From positions 211,867,047 to 211,931,046 of the forward strand of contig CM056995.1 of assembly GCA_029891345.1 (NCBI GenBank): 64,000 nt of DNA, read 5' to 3'. Below, piece by piece: positions 32,160 to 43,679 of this stretch. Position numbers and translations under genes: made by a program. Under the pieces are notes generated by a model, which saw only the letters and a list, made by a program, of their open reading frames with translations, was not told where the DNA came from and made no database searches. The number at the start of each line of letters is the position of its first letter. Position 1 is the first letter of the stretch. Source of the DNA: Dryococelus australis. Lineage: Eukaryota > Arthropoda > Insecta > Phasmatodea > Phasmatidae.

Positions 32160-32335
32160 TTCGTCCATGCGCCAACATCACGTATCACCTACATTGCATA
32201 CGATCGACTTAGCACGCCAACATAGCATATCCTCAACATCGCATACCGCTAGTATCGCGTACAACCAATATCGCATACATCGCATATCGTCAATACTGCA
32301 TATCACCAATATTACATATAGCTACACATCGCTGT
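32160..32335. repeat. ATATCGCATA-type minisatellite (second locus)
   Basis: Short degenerate units such as AACATCGCATAC, AATATCGCATACATCGCA and TATCACCAATATTACATA, the same vocabulary as positions 139-212. Confidence 0.7.
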
Positions 32336-32389
32336 TGGACCATAACGCAGTAACGATATTTCAGAAATCTGTTGTTGTGATCCCTACAT

Positions 32390-32597
32390 CGCGCTATCGC
32401 AGAGCCGTGGATCAGTCCTGGAGCGCGGTGGCGGCAATGAATGCTGTCCGCGGGCCATTGTGCACTCTGATTGCTCTGTCGAGCGGCGTCAGGTCACCCT
32501 GCTGTGGCAGAAGCCCTTCCCTGGCTCAGCCGCAGTCTGCGAGGCCTCGTGCCTCCTTCGCCTCACTACCGCCTCACCTCGAGCTAACACCTGGTAA
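32390..32597. other. G+C-rich patch, unassigned
   Basis: CpG-containing, G+C-rich sequence ending at the MITE. The plus strand stays open as part of a 152-codon frame (32155-32613), but the N-terminal half of that frame is minisatellite. It could be an exon or promoter; there is no domain. Confidence 0.3.
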
Positions 32598-33020
32598 ACT
32601 CTGTTCACGGTAAAATGAGCACTTTTAAAATATCTGCTTAAGATCTACTTGTATGCACATTGTGTATTCGTCCACCTTATGCAAAATTGACATTACCATG
32701 GACCTCAACACTTTATTCATGTGTCGGTCAGGTGAAACTGTGGAATGATCAGAAAAGTATATATGTTACAAATCTGGTCATTTATATACACTTAGATAAA
32801 AAAAAAAAAACAGAAAGCAAAATAAATAATCTAAGTTATCACAATGATCACATAACACTATTTAATTCAACGTTAAAATATTGAACTATTTTACATCTAT
32901 CATTACCAACTTTACTGGGCGCTTGTCATTCAGTGCGCCCGTTAAAATAAATACAGGCAGAGGCATTGACTTTTTTCTAAGGTTGATTTCAAAAGTGCTC
33001 ACTTTATCGTGAACAGCCTT
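32598..33020 (+). mobile_element. MITE, TAGGCTGTTCAC family, long class (copy C)
   Basis: Starts CTGTTCACGGTAAAATGAGC, ends CTCACTTTATCGTGAACAGC. About 423 bp and alignable throughout with the copies at 7.06 and 28.84 kb. Confidence 0.85.
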
Positions 33021-34700
33021 CAACACTGGATGCATTGGTGTCGGGAAAATGGGTGCAAGGGAGCATTTGCCCCCCTCCCCACAAGTTTTACTTAATGGCG
33101 CCAACGGGTATGTGCCAATAGAGAATACAATTAAAACATTATGTGTGTTTTCTAAAAATCTAGGTAAATATTGGTGTTAAAATTGTAATGCATTAGTAGC
33201 TTAAATGTCACAAAAAATTTTGGCAACTAATTTCCAAAGAAATTGTTTGAAAAACGTACAAAATATTGTCACTTTCATTGTCATTCCCAATGTTTCCCTT
33301 AAACAGACACGCAGTTAGAGTCAAGGACTAATTTAAAGTGTGATTTCTATTAACCACGAAACATCTAAACTCGATATCTATTAATATTTTCATTCAGTAG
33401 ATTTTAACATTTTGGATGAGGTAAGATTTAAGTTGTAACGTCTATTAAATAAAAAGCTGATCTCGCCTTACATTTTACTAAAGTTTCTTTTCAGGATATT
33501 GAAGTTGTAATAAAAATTGTTGAGAAGATGGGAAGAGATCTGAATGCTAAACGAGGGTTGAAACTTGTTTGCTTTATTGAACTTTCGTTCGTACCAAGCA
33601 TCCTCAGAGAATAAGTGTAGCGAAATCGTAACAAAGGAAACGGACAACTTCATGGCGAAAATCTGGAAGTATAGTTAAGGAAATAGAGTTATTATAATTT
33701 TGAAACAAACGTAACATTTTGTCGGGACTCTTTCAAATTTCTTAAGGGACTGTGGAAAATTTTTTTTCTTCCTGCTAAAATGCCAATAAACTTTTATTTG
33801 GATATGGTGTGTGGTGGTTTGGTTAACATATGTGTGACAGAGTAAGGTTCTAATAAATAAAGAACTCTGTTTGTTTTGAATTCGCAACTTGCATTTCAAC
33901 AGTGTCGCAGATAGAACATATTTTTCCACGTGGTACTGTGGGTTCAATTTCAACCGACTACACAGGTAACTGTTTCCCTACGTTATTTTACACGATAAAA
34001 TACCATCCTTCCTTTGTTCTCAAGTCTATTACGTGCCTAATTAGCCTGCATACATAAAATAATAAAGGTTATGTCATTATGTTGTAGGTGCAGACTGAAA
34101 GACTTTGTCGTATTCATTTCTTAGAAAATGAGACATAATTTAACCCTTACATGTTTCTATTAATTTTGTTACAATAATGTCTCAGTTTTTAAACGAAGAA
34201 AATTATTTTAAAATCATTAATGAGTAAGAGCAACTCATTGTGTAAAAACGTTAAATTACGTCACTCTGGAGTTTACATCCAAACAGGCATTTCACCAAAG
34301 ACGAATAAAATGAACAAAAACCATTATAGGGTATAAATTAATTTAATTAGAGGAACTTTAGAAATGTATCTTACCCAAGTATGCTAGTCACATCATCAGA
34401 CGCGGTCCTGGAGACAAAAAGTAAGCTGACTGGTTTTTCACATACCAAATGTACGGCTACGACTTCTAGTTTCCGTATGAAGACTCTGAAACAGGTTCGA
34501 ATCTGAACAGGTTCTTAAAGTTGGTTTTGAGGGCGACGGAGGAGGGAAGATGTACACAGGCCGGAATCTAAGAAAGATGCGAAACACTAAGGGAAAAACC
34601 ATTACACAACAATATGCGGAAAATACGTCAAACAAGACTTGGTTTATTCGTGTTGGATACGAGAAAGTTATTACAGTTCATTAGTTCGAAAGCAAAATTC
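33021..34700. other. Unassigned AT-rich stretch
   Basis: Short frames up to 92 codons (33675-33953, minus) without recognised domains. No repeats noticed. Confidence 0.45.
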
Positions 34701-34704
34701 ATAC

Positions 34705-34980
34705 ATGTGTATGTGTGAGTGAAGAGATTTCGACGGCTCTTAACAGCGAGGTCATGAGAACTGATGAGGGTGACTGAGATGAGAATGGAGCAGTGCCGGA
34801 ATTAAATGGGGGGGGGGGGGGACGGGAGATCCCCGAGAAAACCCGCCGATTAGCATCGTTCAGCACGATCACCACATGCAAAAATTCGTTAGTGACCCGG
34901 CCAGGGATTGAACTCTGTAAGCCTTGGTGGGAGGCGAGCAGGCTAACCGCTCAACCACCACGGGTCCTTGTGTATTTGTG
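34705..34980 (-). mobile_element. SINE1 (copy 4) with target duplication, body 34718-34967
   Basis: ATGTGTATGTGTG (34705-34717) and TTGTGTATTTGTG (34968-34980) match at 11 of 13 positions and flank a 250-bp minus-strand SINE1. The head has a TAGCCTGC-type A-box and a GAACTC-decayed B-box. A G-tract expansion lies at 34808-34822. Confidence 0.85.
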
Positions 34981-35248
34981 TTAGATAGATATACAGAGAA
35001 AGAGAGGGAGGGAAATAGGTTGATGGAAATTCAGCCACATGTCTAAATTGGAAAGGTTGTCACATACAACGTCAAATTCGACACTGCAGGAGAATATCAG
35101 ATATACGTTAACAGAATTTAGATAAAATTACAATGGATGAAAATACTGTTCAAATTTTTTATTATTTCAACACACGTGTAGTTGTAATATCGGTGCAAAC
35201 GAAACATAAGACGTTGACTTAACTCCGGGGGTAGTAACAGAACGAACT

Positions 35249-35569
35249 GTGCACCGTTTTACTTTTCACGGCGCTGAGCAAGAGTATGTAAATCGGTACG
35301 TCCAACTTTTTAACACGAATCGCTATCACGAGCAAGGCTCGCTAGTGATCAACATTTCTAAATATCGGCGGTTGTTATTGAAGATTGTGGCTAAGAAGGA
35401 AGTTCAGCTACGTAGAGATAAGAAGAGTGATGATAGGAGAGGTGGGCCTGAAGTGGTTTTCACAGTAGAGGCGTTATTTGAGTCTTCACAAGAGCGATCT
35501 TCTGAAGCTGGCGGTGCAGACCGTGCTGCCATCTGTTATCCTGCAAGGAAGCTCGCAATGCAATTCTGA
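35249..35569 (+). CDS. Unidentified 106-codon open frame
   Basis: Charged product with a Lys/Arg-rich centre (KKEVQLRRDKKSDDRRGG) and an acidic/Ser-rich end. No known domain. Codon composition looks more balanced than in the surrounding AT-rich frames, so it is a weak candidate for an exon or a transposon gene piece. Confidence 0.25.
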   Translation: MHRFTFHGAEQEYVNRYVQLFNTNRYHEQGSLVINISKYRRLLLKIVAKKEVQLRRDKKSDDRRGGPEVVFTVEALFESSQERSSEAGGADRAAICYPARKLAMQF

Positions 35570-35883
35570 AAACGAACGAAATGCAGTGTGAAGTTTATTG
35601 CCATTTAGTTAGTAAAATTGTTATTTTTTAGTGATGTACACCTTTATTTAATAATAATATTATATTAAAATTGAAAATGATGTGGTAGAACATGAACGGC
35701 TCTTCAGGCATCGGAAAACATACTTTTGCTTTCCTAAATGTAAGTATAATTGATATATATTTGGACTGATTAATATCTCTGCAAAATGTGTATGTACATT
35801 TTCATTTGTTTTTTTTTTTTTAATCACAGCTTCTCGCCGGTTTATTTACTATGAAGTACAGCAATGTTATTCTTCTTATTCCT

Positions 35884-35977
35884 CGACGCTGGCGACGAGC
35901 GTCGAACCCAATGTTCGGCGCTCGACGCTAGCGTCAAGGCTCTGATTGGCTGATGCTCGACGCGTCGTTACGTAACG
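35884..35977. promoter_or_regulatory. Cluster of GACGC-based perfect palindromes with an inverted CCAAT box
   Basis: In 94 bp there are four palindromic structures. CGACGCT/AGCGTCG is a 7-bp stem with a 7-nt loop (35884-35904). GACGCTAGCGTC is at 35924-35935, CGACGCGTCG at 35958-35967 and CGTTACGTAACG at 35966-35977. ATTGGCT, an inverted CCAAT, lies between at about 35945. TTACGTAA is the known consensus for PAR/E4BP4-type bZIP factors. A regulatory role is inference; it could equally be the end of a palindromic transposon. The 97-codon minus frame across it is judged incidental. Confidence 0.4.
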
Positions 35978-36348
35978 CTCTATTGTGAAAACCGTTTGCG
36001 CTTGTCGCAAGAGTTTCCCAGAAAGCAGCTTTCCATTGCTACTTGCGTCATCCCTCTGGACGGCTTCGGCAAACTGAGCTTTGTCGTGAATAGTGAGGTT
36101 TTCTATGGGTTCTCGTGAAAGGTAAAGAAGTCGGCCACATCCGACAGAACAACGAGGGAAGATGGTCACCGGACAATACGCTTCGTAGAATCATCTGGGT
36201 TGGAAAGGGGCAAGGGAATATTTATAACCATGAAACAGGTTGTACGGTCCACGGAACACAGTAGAGAAAATCTGCCAGACATGATATAAATCATCTTTTG
36301 ACCTGAGTAAAGAGGAAACGAAGACAAAACCAGCGTAAATAAATCTAT

Positions 36349-36440
36349 ACGCTGTTCACGGTAAAATGAACACTTTTGATTGCCCTGCTCAAGATCTACT
36401 TGTATACTTGTTTATGTATTGTTTCTAGAATTTGATGCAC
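36349..36440 (+). mobile_element. MITE fragment, TAGGCTGTTCAC family (5' end only)
   Basis: CGCTGTTCACGGTAAAATGA, followed by the CTGCTCAAGATCTACTTGTA block of the long class. Homology is lost after about 36440 and no 3' end was found. Confidence 0.7.
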
Positions 36441-36839
36441 GTGCAAAATTAATGCCCCCTGTACAGATGTTTTTCGAAATAGTGCTACCTTCAGCAGTTA
36501 TTTGTATTAACTTAACAGACCATAAAAAAAGTTTTTCTATAATTTATGCCAGTAAATGTTATTCCAAATGCAATTTTCATTACGAGAAAATATTTTCTTG
36601 ATTATGAAACAAAGAATGTTCAAATGTGTAATCTTATTTGAAAAGCATTAAAAACAAAAAAAATTAACAGTTTAAAATTATATGCCTGTCAAATTATTAG
36701 ACAAACAGATTAGAAATTAACTCTATCGTTATGGTAATAGGTAAAATTAGTTTGTTGCTGTTGAAGTTAAGGCCACACGTATTTACTCAAGAAGTTTTAG
36801 GTTCGATTTCTAATTGTAACAAATTTATTTAAATATAAT

Positions 36840-37060
36840 CTATACTACTAAATAAAATAGAAGTATCTGTCTGTAATTTTCGAATTTTTCACTTTTAATT
36901 ATTTTTTATATAGTATGATTGATATCTCAGCCATATAAAATAATTATTTTTTTCGTGTCTGTCTGTCTGTCCGAACGGATTTAACTCAAAAACCACTTAA
37001 CGTATTGACATTAAATGTACACGGTATATAGATAATAACCCCAGTATCAACTTAGCCTTT
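36840..37060 (-). repeat. RTE/SINE-type repeat head, opposite orientation to 5.1 kb
   Basis: CTATACTACTAAATAAAATA, then GTGTCTGTCTGTCTGTCCGA and ACGGATTTAACTCAAAAACC, is the usual reverse-oriented tail of a widespread insect repeat type. Confidence 0.5.
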
Positions 37061-37228
37061 GGTTCATGGCGATATATCAAATGGTTCCGGAAAAAATGAT
37101 GATCAGGGATGTAAATAGGTACTGGATTAAGCTTTTCTTAGGACTACTGCAAAAAAAAGCACTGTTAAAAATTTTTTTTCGTCATTTCTCCTTTCGTTTT
37201 TGTCTATGGGCTGTAAATCTTTCCTTCC

Positions 37229-38210
37229 AAAAAGCTTTAGTGGCCCAGTGGCTAGAGTTATTCCAAGTGGGGCAGTAGTAGCTCAGTGGCTTGAGTACCC
37301 TATAAGGGGGCCTCAGAAGCTCAGTGGCTAGAGAACCCATAAGGGTGCCGCAGAATCTCAGAGGACAGATAACCCAATAGTAGGGCCACAGCTGGTCAGG
37401 GGCTAGAGCACCAAATATTGGGGCCGCAGTAGCTCAGTGGCTAGAGAACCCAATAGTGGGGCCGCAGCTGGTCAGGGGCTAGACCACCCAATAGTGGGCC
37501 TGCAGTAGCTCAGTGGGTAGAGAACCCAATATTGGGGTCGCAGCTTGTCAGGGGCTAGAGCACCTAATAGTGGGGCCGCAGTAGCTCAGTGGGTAGATCA
37601 CACAATAGTGGGGCCGCAGCTGGAGGGGGCTATAGTACCAAATAGTGGGGCCACAGTAGCTCAGGGGCTAGAGCATCAAATAAGGGGGCCGCAGTAGCTC
37701 AGTAGCTAGATAACCCAATAGTGGGGCCGCAGCTGGTCAGGCGCTAGAGCACCCAATAGTGGGGCCGCTGTATCTCATTGGGTAGAGAACCAAATAGTGG
37801 GGCCTCAGAAACTCAGTGGGTAGAGAAACCAATAGTGGGGCTGCAACTGGTCAGGGGCTAGAGCTCACAATAGTGGGGCTGCAGTAGCTTAGTGAGCAGA
37901 GAACCCAATAGTAGGGCCGCAGAAAATTAGTGGGTAGGGAACCCTATAGTGGGGCCACAGTAGCCCAGTGGCTAGAGAACCCAATAGTGGGGCGGCAGCT
38001 GTTCAGGGGTAGAGCACCCAAAAGTGGTGCCGCAGCTGTTCAGGGGTAGAGCACCCAATAGTGGGGCCGCAATAGCTCAGTGACTAGAGAACCCAAAATA
38101 GGGCCGCAGCTGGTCAGGGGCTAGAGCACTCCATAGCGGGGCCTTACCTGGTCAGGGGCTAGATCACCCAATAGTGTAGTTGCAGTATCTCAGTGGCTAG
38201 AGAACCCTAT
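37229..38210 (+). repeat. 38-bp tandem array built on a tRNA A-box (about 26 units)
   Basis: The unit is GGGGCCGCAGTAGCTCAGTG plus GCTAGAGAACCCAATAGT, 37-38 bp. TAGCTCAGTGG fits the pol III A-box. A second variant reads GCAGCTGGTCAGGGGCTAGA, then GCACCCAATAGT. It alternates with the first over much of the array (clearly at 37.39-37.62 kb), giving a partial 76-bp higher-order repeat. No B-box is present in the unit. Divergence among units is moderate, so the array is not freshly homogenised. Confidence 0.9.
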
Positions 38211-38479
38211 AAAAAAAGTTGTAAGATCAATTCGAAGACCTAAATATCACGCCAACATAAAACATGTGCGAACCGATGGCAGGGTGTAATTTAATAACTC
38301 CATTAATCCGGAAATAAGAAATATTATGATTTTAAACATAACACCTCAATGGAACTATGGTAAGCTTAATTTTAGTAACTTAAAAAAAAAATCATGCTAA
38401 CGAAGTCGCACATGTCAGCAAGTATAAAATATAATCTTTGTATATTTTATTTGTGGTATAAATAAACTAATGTTTGAAA

Positions 38480-38512
<33 letters not shown>
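38480..38512. repeat. (TA)n microsatellite
   Basis: A perfect alternating TA run. Confidence 0.95.
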
Positions 38513-38514
<2 letters not shown>

Positions 38515-38649
38515 TTTAGTTTCTCAATTTACAAATGTGACTGAAGTACAAGTTTAACTGTAATGTTAAATATATGTATATTCCAAGCCCACATAGTAGG
38601 TTAATGTATTCATTACAAGAAAAGGCAAGTATACTTTTGGTTACTAGTT

Positions 38650-38880
38650 GTCAAGGTTTTGCTTGTAAAAGTACCATAAAATGCACACGCATTTCGAGAT
38701 TTACAGCACCAATAGTTTTTATTCCATGACAACTTTTTTCTCGTAGTTCTCCTATTGAAAGTGACATTTCCCAAGAAAGGTTGACTCCGACGGGCATAAA
38801 TATATCACACCCTTGCTCTACCTGGGATTTGAAATGGGAACCTCTCACGCTCAACACTCAAACCGACTGCTACACAGGAG
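38650..38880 (-). repeat. tRNA-derived SINE-like sequence (another family)
   Basis: The minus strand from about 38878 reads GCTCCTGTGTAGCAGTCGG, an A-box-like head, then CCATTTCAAATCCCAGG, a B-box-like block, at tRNA spacing. It is followed by a body with CGTCGGAGTCAACC. The acceptor stem is not maintained. I found no second copy in the window. Confidence 0.45.
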
Positions 38881-40590
38881 CAGTCAATAGGTCAACGAAC
38901 ACTGTCAGTGGCTATAAGAATTATTTTAGCAAAAAGAGTTATTAATTGGAGATATTTTTAACCTTACATTTAAGTAAATAATTTATTAATTTTCCACATT
39001 GTAACTATAATTCACTGCCTATATTGGGTTGCTATTCACTTGCCTATATGGCGCATCAAATAAAGCAGGAAACTGTAGGCAAAGTTATTTTAACATACTC
39101 TTTTTTTGGAATAAAAAAATTCAAATTAGAAATATATCATATTTTTTCTCATTCATTTGTTTTTGTACTAGCAGTGACTGTAATAAATTTCCTTTATATT
39201 TACTAAACATTATTATAATTTTAAATTTTTTAAATTATATTCATTAATATTCCATTACCTGTATTGTGATTGATGATTTTGACAAGAGATACAATTCAAC
39301 AATTCTATGTCATCAAAAATATGTGCTACAACATACAATGGATTAATGTTTCGAATTACATTCTCAATTATGCTAAGATAGTGACACTCTATACGAATTT
39401 TGTTGCGTTGTTTATTTGCCATGATTTTTTAAATATTTTTTTTTAGAAGTAAAACTGCTCTACTGTAAAATGTGTTCAATTTGGCTTTGCATTATGCTGT
39501 CTCAAACACCTCAATGTTTGCAAGTTTTGTGAACAAATGTTGTCTTGAGTGATGCATTCCTGCTGAGATATTTCTTACGCCGTGCCGTAAACTTCAGACC
39601 AAAATTTATATCCTCCTCTCATCCCCATTTTAATGCTGAGATATATGATGAAAATGTGGAAAAGGAACAAGTAATCTGTTGATGCATCAAACCACAGAAA
39701 GTATTCCATCTCCATAGTTGTTAGTTTTATCCGTGTTTTAAATTCGATAATATTGTTAATACTTGAACAGAAAAATTGGACTCAATAATAAAAAGGACTG
39801 AATTATATCGAACAAGACACACAGAAGGTAAAGAAATCCTCCAACACACACTGTTACAAGAGTACTGTTACCTGTTGTCGCCAGTAAAAAGTCTCCATGT
39901 CCGGTTTTGCATTTGCTGTTACTCAAGACAAAATACCGAACATTTTTATGTCCGCGCGAATACTACCGGGATGCAGTCTTGCTGCTCAGCTAGAGACAGG
40001 ACCATGCCGAGCCACAGTTTAGGGAGTAAGAGGGGACTCGCGTGCACAGAAGATTGCTGGTACTAGTAGATAAGTATATATTGGTAGCCATTCTGGAAGA
40101 CCAGCACTACCTCAAATATAATGCTTATATAGCATTTCTCAGAAATTGTTCAACCGATTTGGCGTTAGTGAAATTAATGGGAACTTCAAAAAGCTGCGTA
40201 TAATCATATTTGTAATGTCGTAACCACTAAGCACTGAGTTTTGATGCATTTCTTCAAGTACAGCAACAAACGATGTAATTACTTAATTGTAGTATACAAA
40301 CGGGCAATCTAAAAGGGACTTCGAGTTGCGCACAAGGGAACAGGGTAACCCCATCTTTGTTAATGCCATGCAGGAAAATGTCCCATTTTTCCTGTTTTCC
40401 CACAAAAAATTTCCCATTTTCCTTCACGCCCGCAGTGGCCATCTTAGATCCCAACCTCCTGCTCTGTCAATCCGATGCCAGAGTGTTGGGACCCTTTCAT
40501 CTAGCATCCTGGTGCGTGCCGAGTCTTATGGTCTGTCATTCTTTTTGGGATCTGTCGACCGAGCATCATAATGTGGTGCTGAATACCAGC
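38881..40590. other. Unassigned stretch
   Basis: Frames of 60-140 codons (the longest 40357-40779, plus, running into the satellite) have no recognised domain. No RNA genes or transposon ends seen. Confidence 0.45.
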
Positions 40591-40594
40591 ACTG

Positions 40595-43075
40595 GCTTAC
40601 ACACTCGCCAACCTAAGCACACATATAAGAATAGTTTACTGCAATTTCCAAACCACATAAGATATAACTGTCAAATTCATAACACAGCCCACACCCCCAA
40701 TGGTGAGAAGCATCGCAGGGGCAAGTATACCCCATGCCTACTTATAAGCATAATTGGTTGTAATTTCCCAACCATGTAAGATACAGTAGCCAAATTCATA
40801 ACATAGGTACATAACATGATGGCGAGAAGAGTCACAGGGCCAAGTATAAACTATGTCTACTTACAAGCATAGTTGGCTGTAATTTCCAAACCACATAAGA
40901 TATAGTTGCTAAATTCATAACATATACATCATCCACGATGACGACAACGGTCGCAGGTCCAAGTATACCCTATATATACTTATAAGCATAGTTAGCTGTA
41001 AGTTCCAAACCACAAACAATATAGTTTCCAAATTCATAACATTGGAATGACCCACGACAACAAGAAGGGTCGCATGGTCAAGTATACCCTGCTCGGTTGG
41101 CTGTAAGTACCAAACTGTATAAGTTATAGTGGCCAAATTCATAACATAGGCACAATCCACAATGATGAGAAGGAGAAGGATCACAGGTACAAATATATCA
41201 TATGTCTACTATTAAGCATAAATGACTGTAATTTCTGATTTGTGTAAGATATTATTGCGAAATTCATAACATAGACATCACCCATGACAATGAGAAGGGT
41301 CACAGGGACAAGTATACCTACATCTACTTATAAGTATAGTCAGCAAAAATTTCCAAAATGCATAAGACACAGTTACCAAATTCATAATATAGACATCATC
41401 CACGACGACGAGAGGGGTCGCAGGAACATGCATATCCTATGTCTACTCATAAACAAAGATTGCTGTAATTTCCAAAACCCATAAGTTATAGTTACCAAAT
41501 CCATAAGATAGAGCATTATCTAATGACAGCAAAAATCAGTTGCAGGGCCAAGTATACCTGATATCTAATTATAAGCATAGTTAGCTGTAATTATTGAAAT
41601 GTGTAAGGTATAGTTGTCAAATTCATAACAGAGCCATCACCCCTGGCGATTAGAAGGGTTGCTGGGCCAAGTAAACCCTATTTATACTTATAAGCATTGT
41701 TCCGAACTACATAATATATAAAGTTGACAAATTCATTACATACACATCATCCATGACGATGAGAAGTGTCGAAGAGTCAAGTATACTAAATGTCTACTTA
41801 TAAGTATAGCTGTCTGTAATTTCCAAACCACATAAGTTATATTCTCAACATCCACGATTATAAGAAGATAAGAAGTATACCTTATGTATACTTATAAGTA
41901 TAGTTCGCTGTAATTTTTTAAACACATAAGATGAAATTGTAAAATTCGTACCACAGGCCTCACCCCGATGATGAAAAGGGTCGCAGTGCTACGTACACCC
42001 CATGTCAACTTATATGCATAGTTGGCTGTAATTTTCGAATCATGTAAGATATACTTGCCCAATTTATAACATAGGCATCATCCATGATTATGAATAGGGT
42101 TGCAGGGCCAGGTAAACCCTATGTCAACTTATAAGCATAGCTGGCTGTAATTTCTGAACCACATAAGATATAAGTGATAAATTCATAACATAGACATCAT
42201 CCATGATGATGCGAATGGTCGGAGGGCCAAGTATACCCTACTTTACTTATAAGCATAGTTGGCAGTAAGTTCCAAACCAGATAAGACATAGTTGCCAAAT
42301 TCATAACATATACATCATCCACAATGACAGGAAGGGCAGCAGAGTCAAGTATAACCTATGTGTACTTATAAGCAAAGTTGGCTGTAACTTCCGAACCATG
42401 TAGGATAATGTTATCAAATTCATAATGCATGCATCACCCTTATGATGTTAAGGGATGCAGGGCCAAGTAAACAGTACATATACTTATAATCATTGTTGTC
42501 TGTAAGTTCCGAATTGCATAATATATATAGCCGACAAATTCACTACATACGCATCACCCACGACGATGAGAAGGGTCCAAGAGACAAGTATACTAAATGT
42601 CTACTTATAAGTATAGTTGTCTGTAATTTCCAAACCACATAAGTTAAATTCTCAAATTCATAACACAGGCCACCTCCCTGACATTGAGAAAGGTCGCAGT
42701 GTCAAGTATACCTCATGTCAACTTATATGCACAATTGGCTGAAATTTTCGAATCATGTAAGATATAGTTGCCAAATTCATAACATAGGCATCATCCACGA
42801 TGATGAGTAGGGTTGCAAGGCCAGGTAAACCCTATGCCAACTTATAAGCATATTTGGCTGTAATTTCCAAACCATTTAAGATTTAGTTGCCAAATTCATA
42901 ACATAGGCATCATCCACAACGGCAAGAGGGCAGTATACATAGTAGGGTCAAGTATACCCTATGCCTACTTATAAGCATAGTTGGCTGTTATTTCATACTG
43001 TGTAAGATATAGCTGTCAAATTCATAACACAGGCCTCACCACTGACGATTAGAAGGGCCGCAGGGCCAAGAAGGC
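40595..43075. repeat. 119-bp satellite, about 21 tandem copies
   Basis: Unit landmarks: AAATTCATAACATAGGCATC, ATCCACGATGATGAGAAGGG, TCGCAGGGCCAAGTATACCC, TATGTCTACTTATAAGCATA and GTTGGCTGTAATTTCC, then AACCACATAAGATATAGTTG. Spacing of the TCGCAGG block is 118-120 bp in most intervals, with some short or partial units. Copies are diverged, and there is no open frame across the unit. Confidence 0.95.
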
Positions 43076-43670
43076 AGACAATATTATCTGTAGGAAATCT
43101 ATTTCAATTATTTTTGGTCCTTTGCAAATAATACTACATCTATCAGTTGTCTTGTTAGTGTGTCATAATAAATCATAATATAATACAAGTTAATGCATTG
43201 ACTAACAAAAGGTCAACTCTCACAAAAAATAATATGTCTGTGTTTTACTGTTCATATTTGTGTTATAATACACCTCTGTGTTTGCACGGTCATGCGACAG
43301 GTAACGAAAGTAAACAGCATCAGATGATTTGACGATCGGTTTGGGTATTTAGTGTGCCTCTCCAATTCCACAAAGTTTCTTCCTGATTGCCCATGAATTT
43401 GTAGCCCTGAACTTCATCACGTGATCAGTTGAGAATCTTACAGCATTTTCGGACACGCCTTAAGGTCTCCTCCCTTTTTAAACAGATATCCTCTAACAAC
43501 ACACACATTTCACACACCTTGTGTCCCCATTCGATTTTGGGCATTCTATATCACAGTTGTATACAACTGATTTAATACACGTTCTTTGGTAGCGATGTTT
43601 CGCCATAGCCAGAAGGTTCAAAGAAGTGAAACGCCATTCTGTAGCGATGTCTTACCACAGCCAATCGGTT
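43076..43670. other. Unassigned sequence before the Tc1-like remnant
   Basis: No frame or repeat recognised. CAGTAGCGATGTTTCGCCATAGCC (43590) and TGTAGCGATGTCTTACCACAGCC (43640) look like a short local duplication of about 49 bp. Confidence 0.45.
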
Positions 43671-43679
43671 TAGGAGAGA

